DNA from: Podospora pseudoanserina
Taxonomy: Eukaryota > Ascomycota > Sordariomycetes > Sordariales > Podosporaceae
Direction: 5' to 3'
Assembly (NCBI RefSeq): GCF_035222485.1
Contig: NC_085925.1
Location: forward strand, 2,542,001-2,606,000
DNA length: 64,000 nucleotides
Position numbers and translations under genes: made by a program. Position 1 is the stretch's first letter; each line of letters starts with the position of its first letter. Below, piece by piece: positions 36,338-49,280 of this stretch. The notes under the pieces are model-generated. The model saw only the letters and a list, made by a program, of their open reading frames with translations, searched no databases and was not told the origin of the DNA.

Positions 36338-39300
36338 TCAAGTATAATACTCCCCCCTCTCCGACGACCCCGAATCCGTCATCTCAAGACTCCTACTCCC
36401 CGACGTCATCCCCGACGAAATTTCACACTCCTCATACACCACCACCTCCTTCCCATCCTCTTCCTTTTCCCACTCCTCCTCTTCCCACTCCTCCACCGGC
36501 ACCCCAACATTAGCCCCCATATCATCCAACCCCCCATCAAAAAAGTCATGATTCTCCTCCTCCCTCCCACTACTATCACCCCCCAGACTAGCGGCAGTAG
36601 GCAACCCCAACGGCGCATCCGGCGTGGGCAACGGCAAAGACGTGCCCCCAAAGAAAGGGTGGTCTTGTTGCAAAGGCTTGCTCTGTGTCAAGAACCCCAT
36701 GGGCGTGTGAACAAAATCCTGACCGTGTCTCCTGACAGCAAGCCACTCTTGCAAAAACGTCAATGGTCTCGGTGCAAAGCTGTTGTTGGTTTGGGTGTTC
36801 CTCAGGGTATCATCCTCATCAGCCGCCCCATCACCTCCATACCCCTCATCCTCCCCATCAACAAGACCCAAGCCCTTAACCGTTCCGTCGCTGGCGTCCA
36901 CACCGAGGAACGTACACAGGGCCTCATATTCCTCCCACTCAAAATACAGCCTGCCGGCAAGAATCCCAAGCTCCGTCCTCAACCACTGCGGCGCGACCCA
37001 ACCCTCTGGCAAAGGCGGCATGCTAAAGAAGTTGAGCTTGTTAAACGGAAGCATACTCCTCGTAACAGGGGAGGCATAGCAAATAAGGTGAACGCAAGGG
37101 TGCGTCACCTTACCCCGGATCATCTGAATCAGAATCTCAGCCTCCTCCGGGATCAAAACAATCGCCGTCTGCGTGAATCCGCTCCACAGAACCCAGTTCA
37201 CCGAACGCAAAAAGGTGTCCTTGGCGAGATCAGTGTGAAGCTTGACCGTGCGCCCAAACTCGACCGAGACAAACAACCGCGAGGTTTGGTCCTGCGCCCT
37301 AATCTTGTGTTTTCGCCCCAGAGCTGTCTTTCTAAGGAGCTCAAAAACGTGGCAGACAGAGAGGCTTCCAACAGGTATCCTGCCAGTCCGGGCAAACGTG
37401 TCGATCTCTTTGCTCATGCCGGGAAAGGTGAGAGCATCGTACATGACCGGCCTCTTGACTTGGCGAACAGTCTCAACCTCAAAGGCCACTTCGCGCTCTT
37501 GTTCCACCTCTTGCAATGCAGATCCGTGCACCGCTTTGCCGGTGTCTTGGAACCCCTTGCGGCGGTTGTTGAGCTCTTTCAAAAACCCTGCAACCGTTGG
37601 ATGTGAGGAGCCCGCCTCAATCGAAAGCTTTGCAGCTTTCACCTTGGTCTTGGGCTCATACATCTCCTGCAACGTCTGCAGCTCGTTTTGCTTGATAGCT
37701 GTCACGTAGTCCGCCTGCTGGCCTGGATGAGTCAAACAGTCCGGGTTATCGATCGCTGCCTGTGTTCTTCGGCAGAAATCCATGCCCTGGGAGAAGTACA
37801 AAGGCTGCAGCTGCTCAATGCCATCACAGGTATTGTCGAGAAGCCAACAAATGACATCGTGCGAGTCGATCTTGTCAAACACTGACTTGTTCCGAAGGTC
37901 CTTGATGACCTGGTTGACCTCTGGAGGGACGAAAAACATGACAGACTGGCTCTTCCCCAACTGACGCAGTCGCATGGCAGCTTGAACGGTGTGATCCTTG
38001 GATTGCCCTTGACCCACTGTCAAGGCACCACAGGCACCAAGAGGAAGTTTCAAATCTGTGCCCCTAGTGTGGGCTTCGTCAAGATAGACCAGGCATCTCG
38101 ACAAGTCGTCCGCATACGGCGAGGCCAAGAGAGGCGTTTTGCGCCTTTGTTTGTCAATGACCCATGGCTTGTTTGACGAATCGAAATACAATGCAGCACT
38201 GCAGCGTCCGTCTATGGACAGCCATGTCTTGGCGAGAATTTCATTATCCATCTCTAGAATTTGTGCGCCGGCATCAATCAGGACCTGTATGTTACGCTCC
38301 CTGAGTAGGTAAAGCAGATCGCGCTCCGTTGCTCTCTTCCCGTACTGGTTGGTAATGACTTGGCACCGCCGGGACCGTTCGTGAAGCAGGTATGTTAGCA
38401 CTTCGGCGTTGGTATGGGACAGTGCGGGAAGATCCGCCTGCTGAATAGTGAGCGGGAGCATGGTGCGGTTGTCATTGGTGCCGCTGAATCCTGTTGTGAG
38501 TGCCTTTGACAGTTTGGCGTCCTTCGTTTCGCTTGAGAAGAGTGGAATGTCCCAACCACTGGATTGCAGCTTGACCTTGAATTGCTTTGCGTGGCGTGGG
38601 AAGACGAAGTTGTTCAGATAGTAGTCAATAACCACAGTCCGGTATCGGACCGCTCTCCAGATCTCGTGGATTTGGACATTGTCCTCCACATTGATCCCAT
38701 TCCACGCCTTGAGCGACTCTGGGAAGCTATCGCAGCTTTGAACCCACTTGTCATACTCGGTCGACGGATCATCGGATTTGAGCACGCGAGCAAGTGCTTG
38801 CCTTAGCTGCGGTTCCAAGATTCCGTCGTAATAGAAGACGAGACAAGTGAACAGAATCGCTACGTCTGGATGGCCCCATTCCGACTGATCACTTGGCACA
38901 CCCTTGGCATGGAAAGGGACGGCCACCGGATCACGGTTTGGATGCAACCCATATTGCACGTTCCATCTCTTCTTCAGGGTCATGATCAGGATCCGGTTCA
39001 CCAACAAGCCACGGAGGAGATAGATCGTTTTCCCCACCTCGGGCCTCTCAGGACACAGCTTTCTCACCTTCTCCAACGTGATGGGGCCGAGTCTAGATTT
39101 CGTTGGGGACAAAAAGTCGACCACAGCGCGCCGCTCGCCAGCATTCAGGTAATGCATGGGGAGGATGTGACCCAGGCCGTTGGTGATGTCGACTGTCAGC
39201 CGGCGAAGCAATTCATCCTCGACGTCCTGCCGGAGAAAGTATATCAAAGGAAACCCGCCACCAGGTCTCCTCACCACTTCGAGCGACTTCGGGAAAGAAA

Positions 39301-42300
39301 CCTGCAGACCATAAAGATGTTGGTCAACAAGGCTGAGAAGGGCCTGAACAGTGAGCCAGCGATGGGGACGACCATCGACTGACATCTGAGAGCCTGAAGG
39401 GTAGATGAGCTGGGTGCGCGTCGCCAGGGTGTAGTCGGATTCGTCCAGAATGTCTCGAGAGTGTGATTTAATCCAGGCATGAACCTTCATCATCGGTTTC
39501 GCTTCATTGATATTGCCATCAAGAAGCCTCTGCTGGCCACTCAACATGAACGAGAGATTATGTTCAGGCAAACATAGCATGACGCCTGCCGTGTCTCGGC
39601 TTTGCTTGTGGATATCAAAGTAGAGCTTGATATTGCCCCCCCGTGTTGATGTTCGGCGAGAAAAGGGCACATGGCGAACGTGGCGGTTCAACATCACCCC
39701 AAGACGAGATTGAAGCAGCAGTGCCGTTTGGAGCAACAGGGCCTTCGGTACAATTACCCTCACAAGATTCTTCGTGTCAGCCATGAAGGCTGCGCACATC
39801 GGAATGATGCATGATGTCTTGCCTTCCCCCATGTTCATCTGCAGAACCGAATTGCTCCCGGATTCGGGTGAGATGGTGGCCCGCGCCACATCGATTTGGC
39901 CGGGTCGTATCAGGAGGTTGGCCTCAATCTCCAAGAGTAACCAGTCGGGGTGTTGAGCTGGGTCCCAGTTCTGATGACCAGTGTTCGCTTCCTCGTCCTG
40001 GTAGCGAGAGACATCACCTGCCATGACACAGTCATTGAGCCGCATTTCTCGCTGAAGCTTGGTTATGGCAAGTCCAAACTGGATAAGGCCTTGGCGCATG
40101 CCTGCCCCGAAGCATGTGCTGCTGGTTGACCGCAACTGTTCGAGTAAGGCTGTGGTGGTGATGGCAGGCCACAGGCCTCCAATCCTCAGCCATTCAATTC
40201 GGCGGGACGAAACATTGGAAGTCTCTGCAACCAATGACGCCTTCAACACCTCAAACAGATGGCTGACATCGCCCTTCGTGCCGCTGTTTGGCCGGATAGC
40301 AAGAAATGGCTTCGCAAGTTGGTCCGGAGTTTTGAGACTCCTGAGGGCCTGTAAACTGCCACTGAGATCCTGAGCATATTTCTTTCGGACCAGTGACTTG
40401 CTGTTGCCTAGTGTATCAACAATCCCCCGCAGCTCATCTATGTATCTCTTGACCTCGTATGCGGACATCTGCGGCTGTGCGTTGCCGACAATGGCTCTGT
40501 CGTTGACCTGTCCGGAGGCACGACGCCCATCATTGGGCAAGCTGGCAAGAGGAGACCACTCAGCGGCAGACCTTGTCGTCGTTGTGGGTTGGGACGAAAG
40601 CCGGGGGATGAAATCTTTGCAAAGGAGGTTTACGCTTAGCGTAGGCACTTCGCCTCCGCGAACCCGACACGATAGGACCTCTTCAGCCGCCGTGACAATC
40701 GCAGGGCTGTACTCGACATCTTGAAAATGCTCATCCAGTATCAGCTGCACTTCCTTGAGATGGTTCCAAAGCTCTAGGTTCCGGTATAACCGCTGCCACT
40801 CTGGAATAACCGCCTGAACTGCGACATCGACCTCCAGCAAGAGATCGCTGGTTGGTAGTTCCGACAGATCTGGCTTCTCAGAGGGCCACTGAGCGAGCAT
40901 GATCTTGGCAAGTTTGTGGCAGTCACTTTGACTCCGTATCTCGTGGGCGTCCTTGGCTGCTTGTATCTTCCGCCGCAACTTCATGGTGAGGAATGCGCCC
41001 AGCTTCTCTTTCTCGTCCTCTGGTGGTGGTATCCTGAATGGCAGTAGTAGCTTGATGACGTCTTCCAATTGAGGCACCGCTGCGGGGCGGAAGTTGAAGT
41101 ACAGAGGCCAAGGTCTCGGTAGAGGCAGCATTCGAAGGTTTCTCAAGATAGCAAATGCAACGAGCCCCTTCAGAAGCCTGTCATCCGTAGCCTCGCGAAA
41201 GGCCAGATTGGCGAAAAGAAACATGAGGCTGTAGCATGACTGGTTTGGATTCCGGCAGTACTCCACGAGGGCGCCCCAGTTCTCTTGGATGTCTGTGTAC
41301 ATCCGATCATTGAGGGAAACCTTATCATAAGCCTGGCCAAACCCACCCACGACATTTCCCAAGGCAAAAGTAGAAGCCAAGTTGGTCGGAGTTGGGAACT
41401 TGACTGGCCGCGTGCGCAAGAGATGGGTTGTTTCCATGACCCTTCTGTACAGTTTGTCCGAGTTGACACTCTTGTCGCGTGCAATGTACACTCTGTCCGT
41501 CCTTCCTGAAGTGAGCGGTGTATCGTTACTCTCAGAATCCCTCTCATACAGCTGCCGGCGCGCCAATGACCTTTTGTTAAGCCAAACTTCGCCACCTGCT
41601 GGAAGAAGATCAAGTAAGTTGTCTTCATTATCTCGGGGTGGGTTGAACATCCTCAAATCGTTCGAGATTGATAGAATCTTTTGGACAACCAGTCGATAGA
41701 GAGGGTGCTGTATGTGAGTGGTAAGGTGCTCGTTCCAGAAGTCTGTCTTCATACCCTTGAGGCCCGATGGGTAGTACTCCCTTATGGGGGTAAGACTCGC
41801 AATCTGCTGCAGCAACGAAACTTCTCTTCCGAGAACTGTCCAGGGGCGACAAATTCCTGACTCGAGCCAATGAAGACTTTCTTCGGTTCCAGTGCGGCCA
41901 GTCAAAGGGTCCGGTAAAGGAAAAGACGTGAAGGCGTGAATCAAAGCTTTGGCATACACCAGTACAGGTTCAGCTGCACAGTCGATTCTTCCCAAAGTGT
42001 CATTGATGTCGAACTTCCCGTATTGCTCGCTCCGCCCAACGACAAGTTCAACATGACAGCCTGATCTTCTTAACTGAAAGGCGCCCGAGGGCAGTGGTAC
42101 AAGAATGGTCCGACGAAAAGGATTGTGTACTTTTCGACAGACCAGTTTATGTTCAAGGCCGTACCAAGTGCCAGCGTCTTGCAGTGGGTCGATTTCGAGT
42201 CCAAGCTGTGGTGAAAATAGGAGGGAGTTGTGGTTGACAAAGAACAACAGTTCCAGACTGTGAACCCGAACTTCGAGTGACCCGTGAGACTTTTTCTGCG

Positions 42301-45300
42301 TAACGAGAATGTGCTGCCCCTGCGCGAGGCCTTGAACGATGTTGGCAATTCTCTGGAAAAGGGGAGACCTAGGATTCACCATGCTCACCACCTCCCCGTC
42401 ATGCTGTCGTCGCTGAGCGTAGCCTCTGTGTATGTCCACTTCCCAATTCGAATAGTGGCCGAAATTCCACTTGTTGTGGGATGGCGTGATATAGAGGCGG
42501 CCTGTCTTCAAATTCCTAATCCTTAAGTTAGCCTTGCGGCGGTCTCGCTATCAAGATAGAAGAACATACAGCCAGTGAAAGTGTTCCCATATCAGGGGAC
42601 TGGGAAGATCGTGAAGATCTTTTCGACAAAAGCGCTCTCGAGGAATTAGACGAACAAGCATGTGCTCGTATTTCGCTAGCACAACCGTCTGGCCCTTTTC
42701 GGATCCGATATGCACGGTCACACGCTTCGGTGTATACTTGAGAGCTGATGGTTTAGCAGAGTTAGCCATCACAGTCACATGCGGTCGGATGTTCAGTTAC
42801 GTACTGTACGTCATCGATGGAAGCGATGATTGGTACACCATCAGGGGCTGGTCGCCAAACAATTCTTTCACCACAACCTCGTTTCGGGTATCCTGGGGAA
42901 GCCTCTGTTTTCCAGTTAGCTTCATCTGCAATTAGAATGTGCGGACGCTCAGCTTACTCCAACAGGTTTGCCATTGACGAGAAGTGTCCCGAGAAGAATG
43001 TTCAAATGCACGGCTTGATGTCGCTCAACATCCGTTTCAGGGAGCTCGCACCGAATCCAACCCCGACCTTCAACTTCTACAGTGGTAGTAATGGGGTCCA
43101 GGCGCTCAGCATCAGGCCAAAATTGTTTCAAGGCATTATAGAGTCCTTCGGGGTGCTGGTTGATCGACTGGATGAGAAGATTTTGAAGCTGATATGACAG
43201 CTTTGTTGCGAACACGAGGTCATGGAGGGTGGTCTGGGAAAGTGAGTCGACATCACTCGTCATGTTTTCCTGGATCGCAACAGTGGACTCGATATATGCT
43301 TCCAAGGACAGAGGATCAAGAGGTGTTGTTTGTTCCAGGTTGATCATGAATGTACGTCGACAGAGCAAAGCAGCGCCCAGTGCGCGCTCCTGTAATTGCT
43401 GCGCCGTGGATATATCTGCGCAATTTTGCACTTCCTCGCGAAGCATCCTGAGCCAGCTAATGCATGTCCTGCGAGCTTGAATCACCGACTCGAGGGCTTG
43501 AAAATGAAGTTGGGCCAGCCCTGCACTGCTGGCCAACTCCTGTATGCGCAAGGTAAGCACAATCGTGATTCTCATGAGGTGCGTTTCTCTCCAACTGGCC
43601 AAGGCTGACAGGGTGGTAAGACGCGTGTTGACCTGCTCTAGAAGCTTCTGCACAAAATGAGCATCGCGAAATACCGAGTGCACAAGGCGAAGAGGATCGT
43701 CCTTGTCAGAGCTGGGACCGCACTGGAGTGCTAGATGCAGCAACAATAACATGGTGCCTTCGCTGGACCAGTTCAAGTTTGTCGAGGCCAATTCCGTCAA
43801 GATCGAAAGCCATCTTCGCGCTGCCCCCGATACGAGACTTTTCAGGGTCAGGAACTCGTGAGGGTTCAGCCCAGAAGGGCAGTTGTGCTGTGTAGCCATG
43901 ATCTCGTACGAACTCGGACCTTGCCCCTCAACGGCGAAGCTTTTATGGCTCAATATGGGGCGGAGAGGAGACTTTTCCGGCAGCTTCAGCTGAACATGAT
44001 GGGCAAAGCTTGGAGTCATGAATGTCCTACCTGTCCACATAGTTGTATCGCTGTCGATGTAAGCGTATGCAAGTCTCAGCCCGTTGGGTTTGCACAGTCC
44101 GTCTCGTCCACCTTCCCACTCGACGGGAAATCTGACAATGGAGTAGTGGGTTTGCAAGACTTGGGTACGTTAGCAGGTATCACAAAGACAAAGAAAAGGC
44201 CGAGGTAAAACATACATGATTTTGTCAAAGATGCCAGAGTGAACTTGGGATAGATGTTTGCGACGGTGTAGAGCTGAGAGTAGCCATTCAGCAGGCATTT
44301 TGGAGTTACACCCACAGTAACCTCCGGGCTTGCAAGCTTGGATATAAGCATCAACGTTGTGTCGCGATAGTTCGCGAAGGCTGGGGGGCACCGGAGCTCA
44401 AACACTGCGGCTTTGGCAAGGTGAATATCAGAGGGGAGAGATTCCTCGTAGATCTGGATCCGTATCTTCTCCAGCTTGTGCATTGCTCGACACCGCGGGC
44501 AGTGATGGTCATCGTGAAAGCTACGTCCAAGGGGGTCATCGTCGTCCACGATGAGGATGCATGAGCTTCCATCTATTCATAGATTAGTTGCCATGTTGCG
44601 TGTATGTCCAAGTGGAAGAGACTTTTACATACCAACCTGTCGAGTCAGGTTCTGGAACTCCTCAGTCTTCTTTTCCCACTCTTTGCGTTTCAATTCTTTC
44701 CTCAAAACATCTGCATGGGTGATATCTGCATACGAGTTACGCATGGCAACAGAGTCGGGATGCATGCCATCAAAATATCTCGCTGCAAAACAGCTGGCAG
44801 AAGGATCATCGAATATGGTGCATCTGGGAAGAGAACTTGCGTGGATTCTCTGTGAAATATGCTTCTGGACGGCTTGCAGGCGGACCATATCTTTGTAGGT
44901 GGCCAAATGCAAGACATTGAGCGACTCGGGTGTGAAGACAGGATGGTAGTCTGTCAAAAGCGGGAACTGGAAGCAGGTCGTTTGGTCAAGTCTCATCCAC
45001 ATTTCCATTGCATTGAGAATGAGGATACTGAGTTGCTCGGGATTGCCGTGGAATAGGGGAAGTGCGGTCTGGAGATAGGTTATCAACGACTCATTTGGCG
45101 AGCAATCTTGAAGAAGCATCTCTTGCTGGGTAACGTGGAATAAGGGCTGCGCAAATTCGCTCAGATGCTTGTTCGTAACAGAACCCAGATCAAAGTGTTC
45201 CGGGACCACCCATCTGCGGCAATGTCCCCTCGTCGTCTTTCCCCAGCTCGTCTGTAGGTCCCGCAACATGTTGCCGCTGAGTTCCAATGGTAGGTTCAAG

Positions 45301-46466
45301 TCGGCGGGGCTGGCCCTCTTTGGCAACTGGGGAATGGGCCTTGCATGGGCCTTTTTGAACGCCTCCCACTCGGTAGCCACGCGCCTGGTGGCATCATCAA
45401 TGATCTTGTTGATTCCTGGAGTGAGCTTGCCGAAAAGGATGTCAATATCTGGCAGGGTGCCTGCAGATTTCACATTGCCCCTATCCACATCCAGCTTCAC
45501 CAGCCGACGGCAGAGCTTGGTTTTGAGGAAGTGAACCTGATCAGCTTGCAGCGATGCCTGTGCCGATTCCAGGAAGGTGGCCAAGGTGTTGCAAATGAAG
45601 AATTTGTACTGGAAACGGCCCATCTCTGCCCCCAAAACGAGCGAAAGATATCGAGCGATGGAGACTCTGAGGACGAGCCAGTATGGGAGCCGGCGCCAGG
45701 GCTTGCGCGCTTGATGCCAAGAGATGTCGTCACGAACTCGCTTGCGGAGAAGAGGTGTCGAGATTCGGCGGCCGTTCTCTTCCAGGATGGCCATCAACAT
45801 GGAGCTGATCATGGTTGGACTCGATGTGTCTCGATACTCGTGGATGTCAGCTCCTGCTTTGAAGGTATGAGCAGCAAACATCTTTGTCGACTCGAGAGAT
45901 GCTTGCTCCAAAAAGGTCGCCAGGCTGCCCTGAAATGCTCCATCTTCAAAGGTCGCCAGCGGGATGGCAACAGCGCTTCCTGGAAAGTCCCACTGCAAGG
46001 CGTTCTCGGCGGCGAGGACATCGTCATTTCTTGGTGAGGTTTCGAAGACTTCAAAGACAACCTCGTCGCGGACTCCGAGTCGGTGGACCAAAAGAGCGGC
46101 ATTTTGACTGCTGATGTGAAGGATCACGGCATTTCCTTGGGCTAGATGATGAAACTCCGACAGCAGAGTCGTTCTGTTGACTCGTCCGTTCCGATTAACA
46201 GTCTTGGACGATTCGAGGCACAAGCGAATATACTCCCAGGCCTTGGAAATCGCGGATGGGTGAGCGCCAGGTTGGTACGGCTGTCGAAACGCTTGGCACA
46301 TAATGCGCACATTGCTGATCAAGTGATCGGTCAACTGAATTTCAAGATCACTCAGATTGCCATCTTCAGACGGCGGAACGCGCAGCGGTAACGCTAGGTG
46401 GTTGTATAGTGCGATCTCCATGATGGACTCGCGACTTGATTGGACAACTTGTTGTTGGTTGAGCAT
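36338..46466 (-). CDS. Giant DUF6606-DUF3638-DUF3645 protein with P-loop and DEAH box
   Basis: Six exons (46466-44633, 44572-44216, 44159-42958, 42904-42805, 42744-42570, 42521-36338) join in phase and encode about 3,283 residues. Residues 1-1150 match the fungal N-terminal domain called DUF6606 (early motif LYNHLALPLRVPPSEDGNL). The central block has the Walker-A-like LQMNMGEGKTSCIIPM at about residue 2120 (DUF3638). About 580 residues later comes LVYLDEAHTRGTDLKLPLGA, a DEAH box with an RGTD motif (DUF3645). The layout recalls a SecA/helicase-type split ATPase. Databases often label such proteins ubiquitinyl hydrolase 1, but I see no Cys-His protease motif that would prove it. The acidic, Asp/Glu-rich tail lies at about 36400-36560. 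For intron 3 I chose the 53-nt form ending at 42905 because it has a perfect CTAAC branch site and restores the conserved GKPVG-RLPQD join. The role in the cell is unknown. The frame is fully open over 10 kb, so the gene is under constraint. Confidence 0.9.
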
Positions 46467-46727
46467 GCGGATTTGGTGTAAAGGGTAGTTCAGAGAAAAG
46501 CTTCGTGAAAGAGACAGAGAAGAAAGAAAGGAAAGGAAGAAAGCAAGCTACAGACAGACAAAATTGGCTGCCTTGCAAACAGAGTTCGGTCGTGGATTGC
46601 AGTCGTGAAGTTTCAAATCGGGATTTGGCTGAGAGGACACTAACAGGCACCAAAGCTCAGCGCCAGCGTGGAGCAGGCTATACCCTAACCCTGCTGTTAC
46701 CAACACAAGTGTAATTAACCTCAGACA

Positions 46728-47367
46728 GTGAGGCCTACAGTCGGGTTGAAGTCGCGGCCCAAAGTCTTCCAAACTGTCCTGTATGGAAGCTGCGTTTGTC
46801 CTCTGTGGCAAGATTGGGAAAAAAACAAAATCCATTGGCTGGGACGCTGCATGTCCAACAGCCTGAGGTCCGCCACTGCCACCGTTCCGGCCACTTTTGA
46901 CACCAATCTCTGCCAGCTGGAGGGCTGCAGCCTCGAGCTGCCAGTCTGCCACCAAAACGATCATTTCTTCTTGACTCAGCCAAAAGTCATTCAGCTGCTC
47001 AGCCGATCTCGACCGACACTACAAGCAGGTGCACATTCCCGAAGACGAGAAAGGAGAGTACCGCTGCGACTACAAGAAATGCCCTCGCCACGAAGCACCC
47101 TTCGGTGGTCTAGACCACTTTAAGGGGCATCTCCGTGACTTCCACAAGGAAGATCTCATATCGCGAACCAAAAGACAGGATGCAAAGTGGTGGGAAAGCC
47201 GCGCACCACGTGCAGTCTTCAACGGATGGTGGCGCTGTAATAAATGTCTGGTGGTGCGCGTTGACATTGAGACCGACGGTTGCACCTGCCCAGCCTGTGG
47301 CGATCCTTGCGAGAGTGATAGAGTCAGGATTCGAGAAGCCGCAGCTGGGATGTCTCAACCAAGATAG
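46728..47367 (+). CDS. Small C2H2 zinc-finger protein; 5' end uncertain
   Basis: The 3' part (about 46981-47367) reads SFSCSADLDRHYKQVHIPED, then YRCDYKKCPRHEAPFGGLDH...HLRDFHKEDL, and a C-terminal WWRCNKCLVVRV...CTCPACGDPCE ribbon. This is a common sordariomycete family with two C2H2 fingers and a treble-clef-like end. It probably binds nucleic acid in the nucleus. The frame is closed upstream by a TGA at about 46972, so an intron or a frame change must precede it. Splicing a first exon from 46728 (MRPTVGLKSRPK) with donor GTATGG at 46783 and acceptor CAG ending at 46979 is in phase, but it skips a Cys-containing segment CQLEGC that would suit the first finger. A one-base frame change is the alternative. 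It lies divergently 260 bp from the giant gene, so the two may share control elements. Confidence 0.6.
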
Positions 47368-47831
47368 AAATTGACGGCGACAGGGTAGTAGCATGGGTTC
47401 AAGGGCCTTATGTGGGAGGAACGATGCTTTATATGACTGCACTCAATATCTTTTTAGTACTTACCTATCTTACCAACCTATCTGTTAGTCTTATGACTCA
47501 TGAAGTTTGAATCAATATATTCATGCCTCAATTTCCAAGTTTTCCATCATCTCCACCTTGATGAAGTACCAGAAAGAAAAATTAGGTAGCACGCTCCTGT
47601 CTTGGCACCACAACCTTTGTTGCATGTAAACAACCAACAAAGGGGCAAAAAAGGGGCTCATGGCAACCAGATGTAACTCTAAACCCAACACATGTCGCCT
47701 CAATCCTTTGTCTAAAGCATCACCATTCACAACATACAAAAAAAAAGCAAAACGTGCCCTTCGTGTACTATTAATACTCCTCTACCGGGAAAAGCACCAT
47801 AACCAATCATCCCACACGACGAATAAAAGCA
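47368..47831. other. Convergent 3' gap
   Basis: Between the small C2H2 gene and the CAP gene. No gene seen; A-rich and C-rich patches near the CAP stop. Confidence 0.45.
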
Positions 47832-48538
47832 TCAACCAGCCAAGGATACCAACGCCACCATCCCTTCCCCAACCCTCTCCCACACGCCCCCCTTCACAAC
47901 CACCAACCAACAACTTTCCCCCCCCCCCCAATCAAACAGTAACATTCCCCCATACCACCCCCTCACATTCCCCCTCGGCCAAAAATCACAATAAAACCAC
48001 CACTCCTGATCCGGATTCCCCACGCACCTCTCCCCGCTAAAAGCACACCCAACCCTCTCCGTAGCCTTCCAAACCGTCTGCGTAAAGTGCGCTCCCCCCA
48101 GCAAGTCCCCAGCAACATAAGCATCAATCTCCTCCTGCGAGTTCCAGACCTCAAACGCCCAGCCTATCTCCGCTGTAAAATCAGGTTGGTGCGTAGGCGG
48201 GTAGTACCATGACCAGTAGGCGTTTTCGCCGTATGGGCCCTAGAACAGAGAATTAGACATTGACCAGGAAAGGGGGGGGAAGAGAACAAAAAAAGTACGG
48301 CATGGTTAAGCCGGCATCCATTCGCCTTTTCCAACGCAAAAGCGGCGAGGTTCGCGTCCCAGGTCAGCGGGCGGGCGGCGTGGGCGGAGCGGTAGGCGTT
48401 GGCTGTGGCGAGGATGGTCGAGATGAAGGAGGGGTTGGTCGGGGGTGGGGAGGACTGTCGGGGAAGGACTTGGCCACCCGGGGAAGGGGAGGAGGTGGTG
48501 GCTGTGATGAGGAGGGGAAGGAGGGAGAAAAAGTACAT
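47832..48538 (-). CDS. Secreted CAP-superfamily protein (PR-1/Pry-like)
   Basis: Two exons (48538-48299, 48239-47832; 59-nt intron, phase 0) give 215 residues. MYFFSLLPLLITATTSS is a signal peptide; an in-frame Met 10 codons earlier (48568) would hide it, so I chose 48538. The CAP domain follows: TWDANLAAFALEKANGC with LNHA, the GENAYW turn (usual GENL), the helix ending in EEIDAY, HFTQTVWKATERVGCAF and the C-terminal YCDFWPRGNV strand with cysteines for the family disulfides. The His and Glu residues of the CAP central cavity are present. Fungal CAP proteins bind sterols or fatty acids outside the cell, and some act in interaction with hosts. The C-terminal 40 residues beyond the CAP fold are unusual: glycine-, tryptophan- and valine-rich, without a known motif. 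Confidence 0.87.
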
Positions 48539-49025
48539 TTTTGAGGAAGGATCAAACTGGCTAGGCAAGCAGCTGGAAATGAATTCTGGGCAGAGGTTGG
48601 CGGTTTTTTACGAGACTCGGGAGGATGCTGAACGCGATATATGACCGAAAAAAAAAGGACAACGACATATGGTTTTGGTGGTTGCGCTGAGTGCTGCGGC
48701 TAACATTCCAGTCAGGATGAGGTTGGGCGCTGGGTTGAGACATCGATCTCATGGGCGTTTCGTCATTTGTGAGACAGCTCTCGGGTGGGTCGCGAGCAAT
48801 TCTGGGAAGGAGCATAGAAGTGGGTGTAGGGTATTTAGAATGTGAGGTCAAGTGATGTGATGGTGTAGTAAGAACATGCAAGATTAGTGAATAGTAAGGA
48901 ATGCTATGACAGCGACATGTTCCCGTCTCCGAGAGTGCCGGCTACCTGATGAGAGATATACGCATGGAAGCGCATACTTTGCAAGTCATGTATAGGTACA
49001 GAACTAGTGAACATTTGAACACCTT
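48539..49025. other. CAP gene promoter side, no gene seen
   Basis: Ordinary composition. No open frame or repeat that I can support. Confidence 0.4.
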
Positions 49026-49280
49026 CTATGCGTCGTCCTCTTCATCTTCATCGCTCACCCATTGTCCTTCATCGTCCTCATCCTCTTCCTCGTCATCTTC
49101 ATCCTCCTCATCCTCCTCATCCTCCCACTGAACATTGTCGTTTGTTACTGTAGCCGGTTCAAATTCCCAACCATCGATTGATCCGTACAGGTCTTGATGT
49201 AGATCATTGACTAGGTTGGATGACAAGGAAGTGGACCACATATGGATGTGGCCCAGGTAGGTTTGCACTACCCAAGCCAT
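49026..49280 (-). CDS. Short acidic protein or exon, doubtful
   Basis: 84 residues: an uncharged N-terminal half with YLGHIHMWSTSLSS, then about 35 residues almost entirely Asp and Glu with QWVSDEDEEDDA at the end. The acidic run is coded by GAY/GAR triplets in a simple-sequence tract (49030-49130), so it may be chance coding of a microsatellite. A genuine acidic tail of a larger lost gene at the edge of the RIP island is the alternative. Confidence 0.25.
   Translation of the reverse strand: MAWVVQTYLGHIHMWSTSLSSNLVNDLHQDLYGSIDGWEFEPATVTNDNVQWEDEEDEEDEDDEEEDEDDEGQWVSDEDEEDDA

Noticed and set aside
36548-37606. 350-codon plus-strand frame inside the giant gene
   Set aside because: Lies fully inside coding DNA of the opposite strand, shows no domain and has the skewed composition of a shadow frame.
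42926-42957. 32-nt intron in the giant gene
   Set aside because: Replaced by the 53-nt form, which has a proper branch site and restores the conserved sequence across the join.
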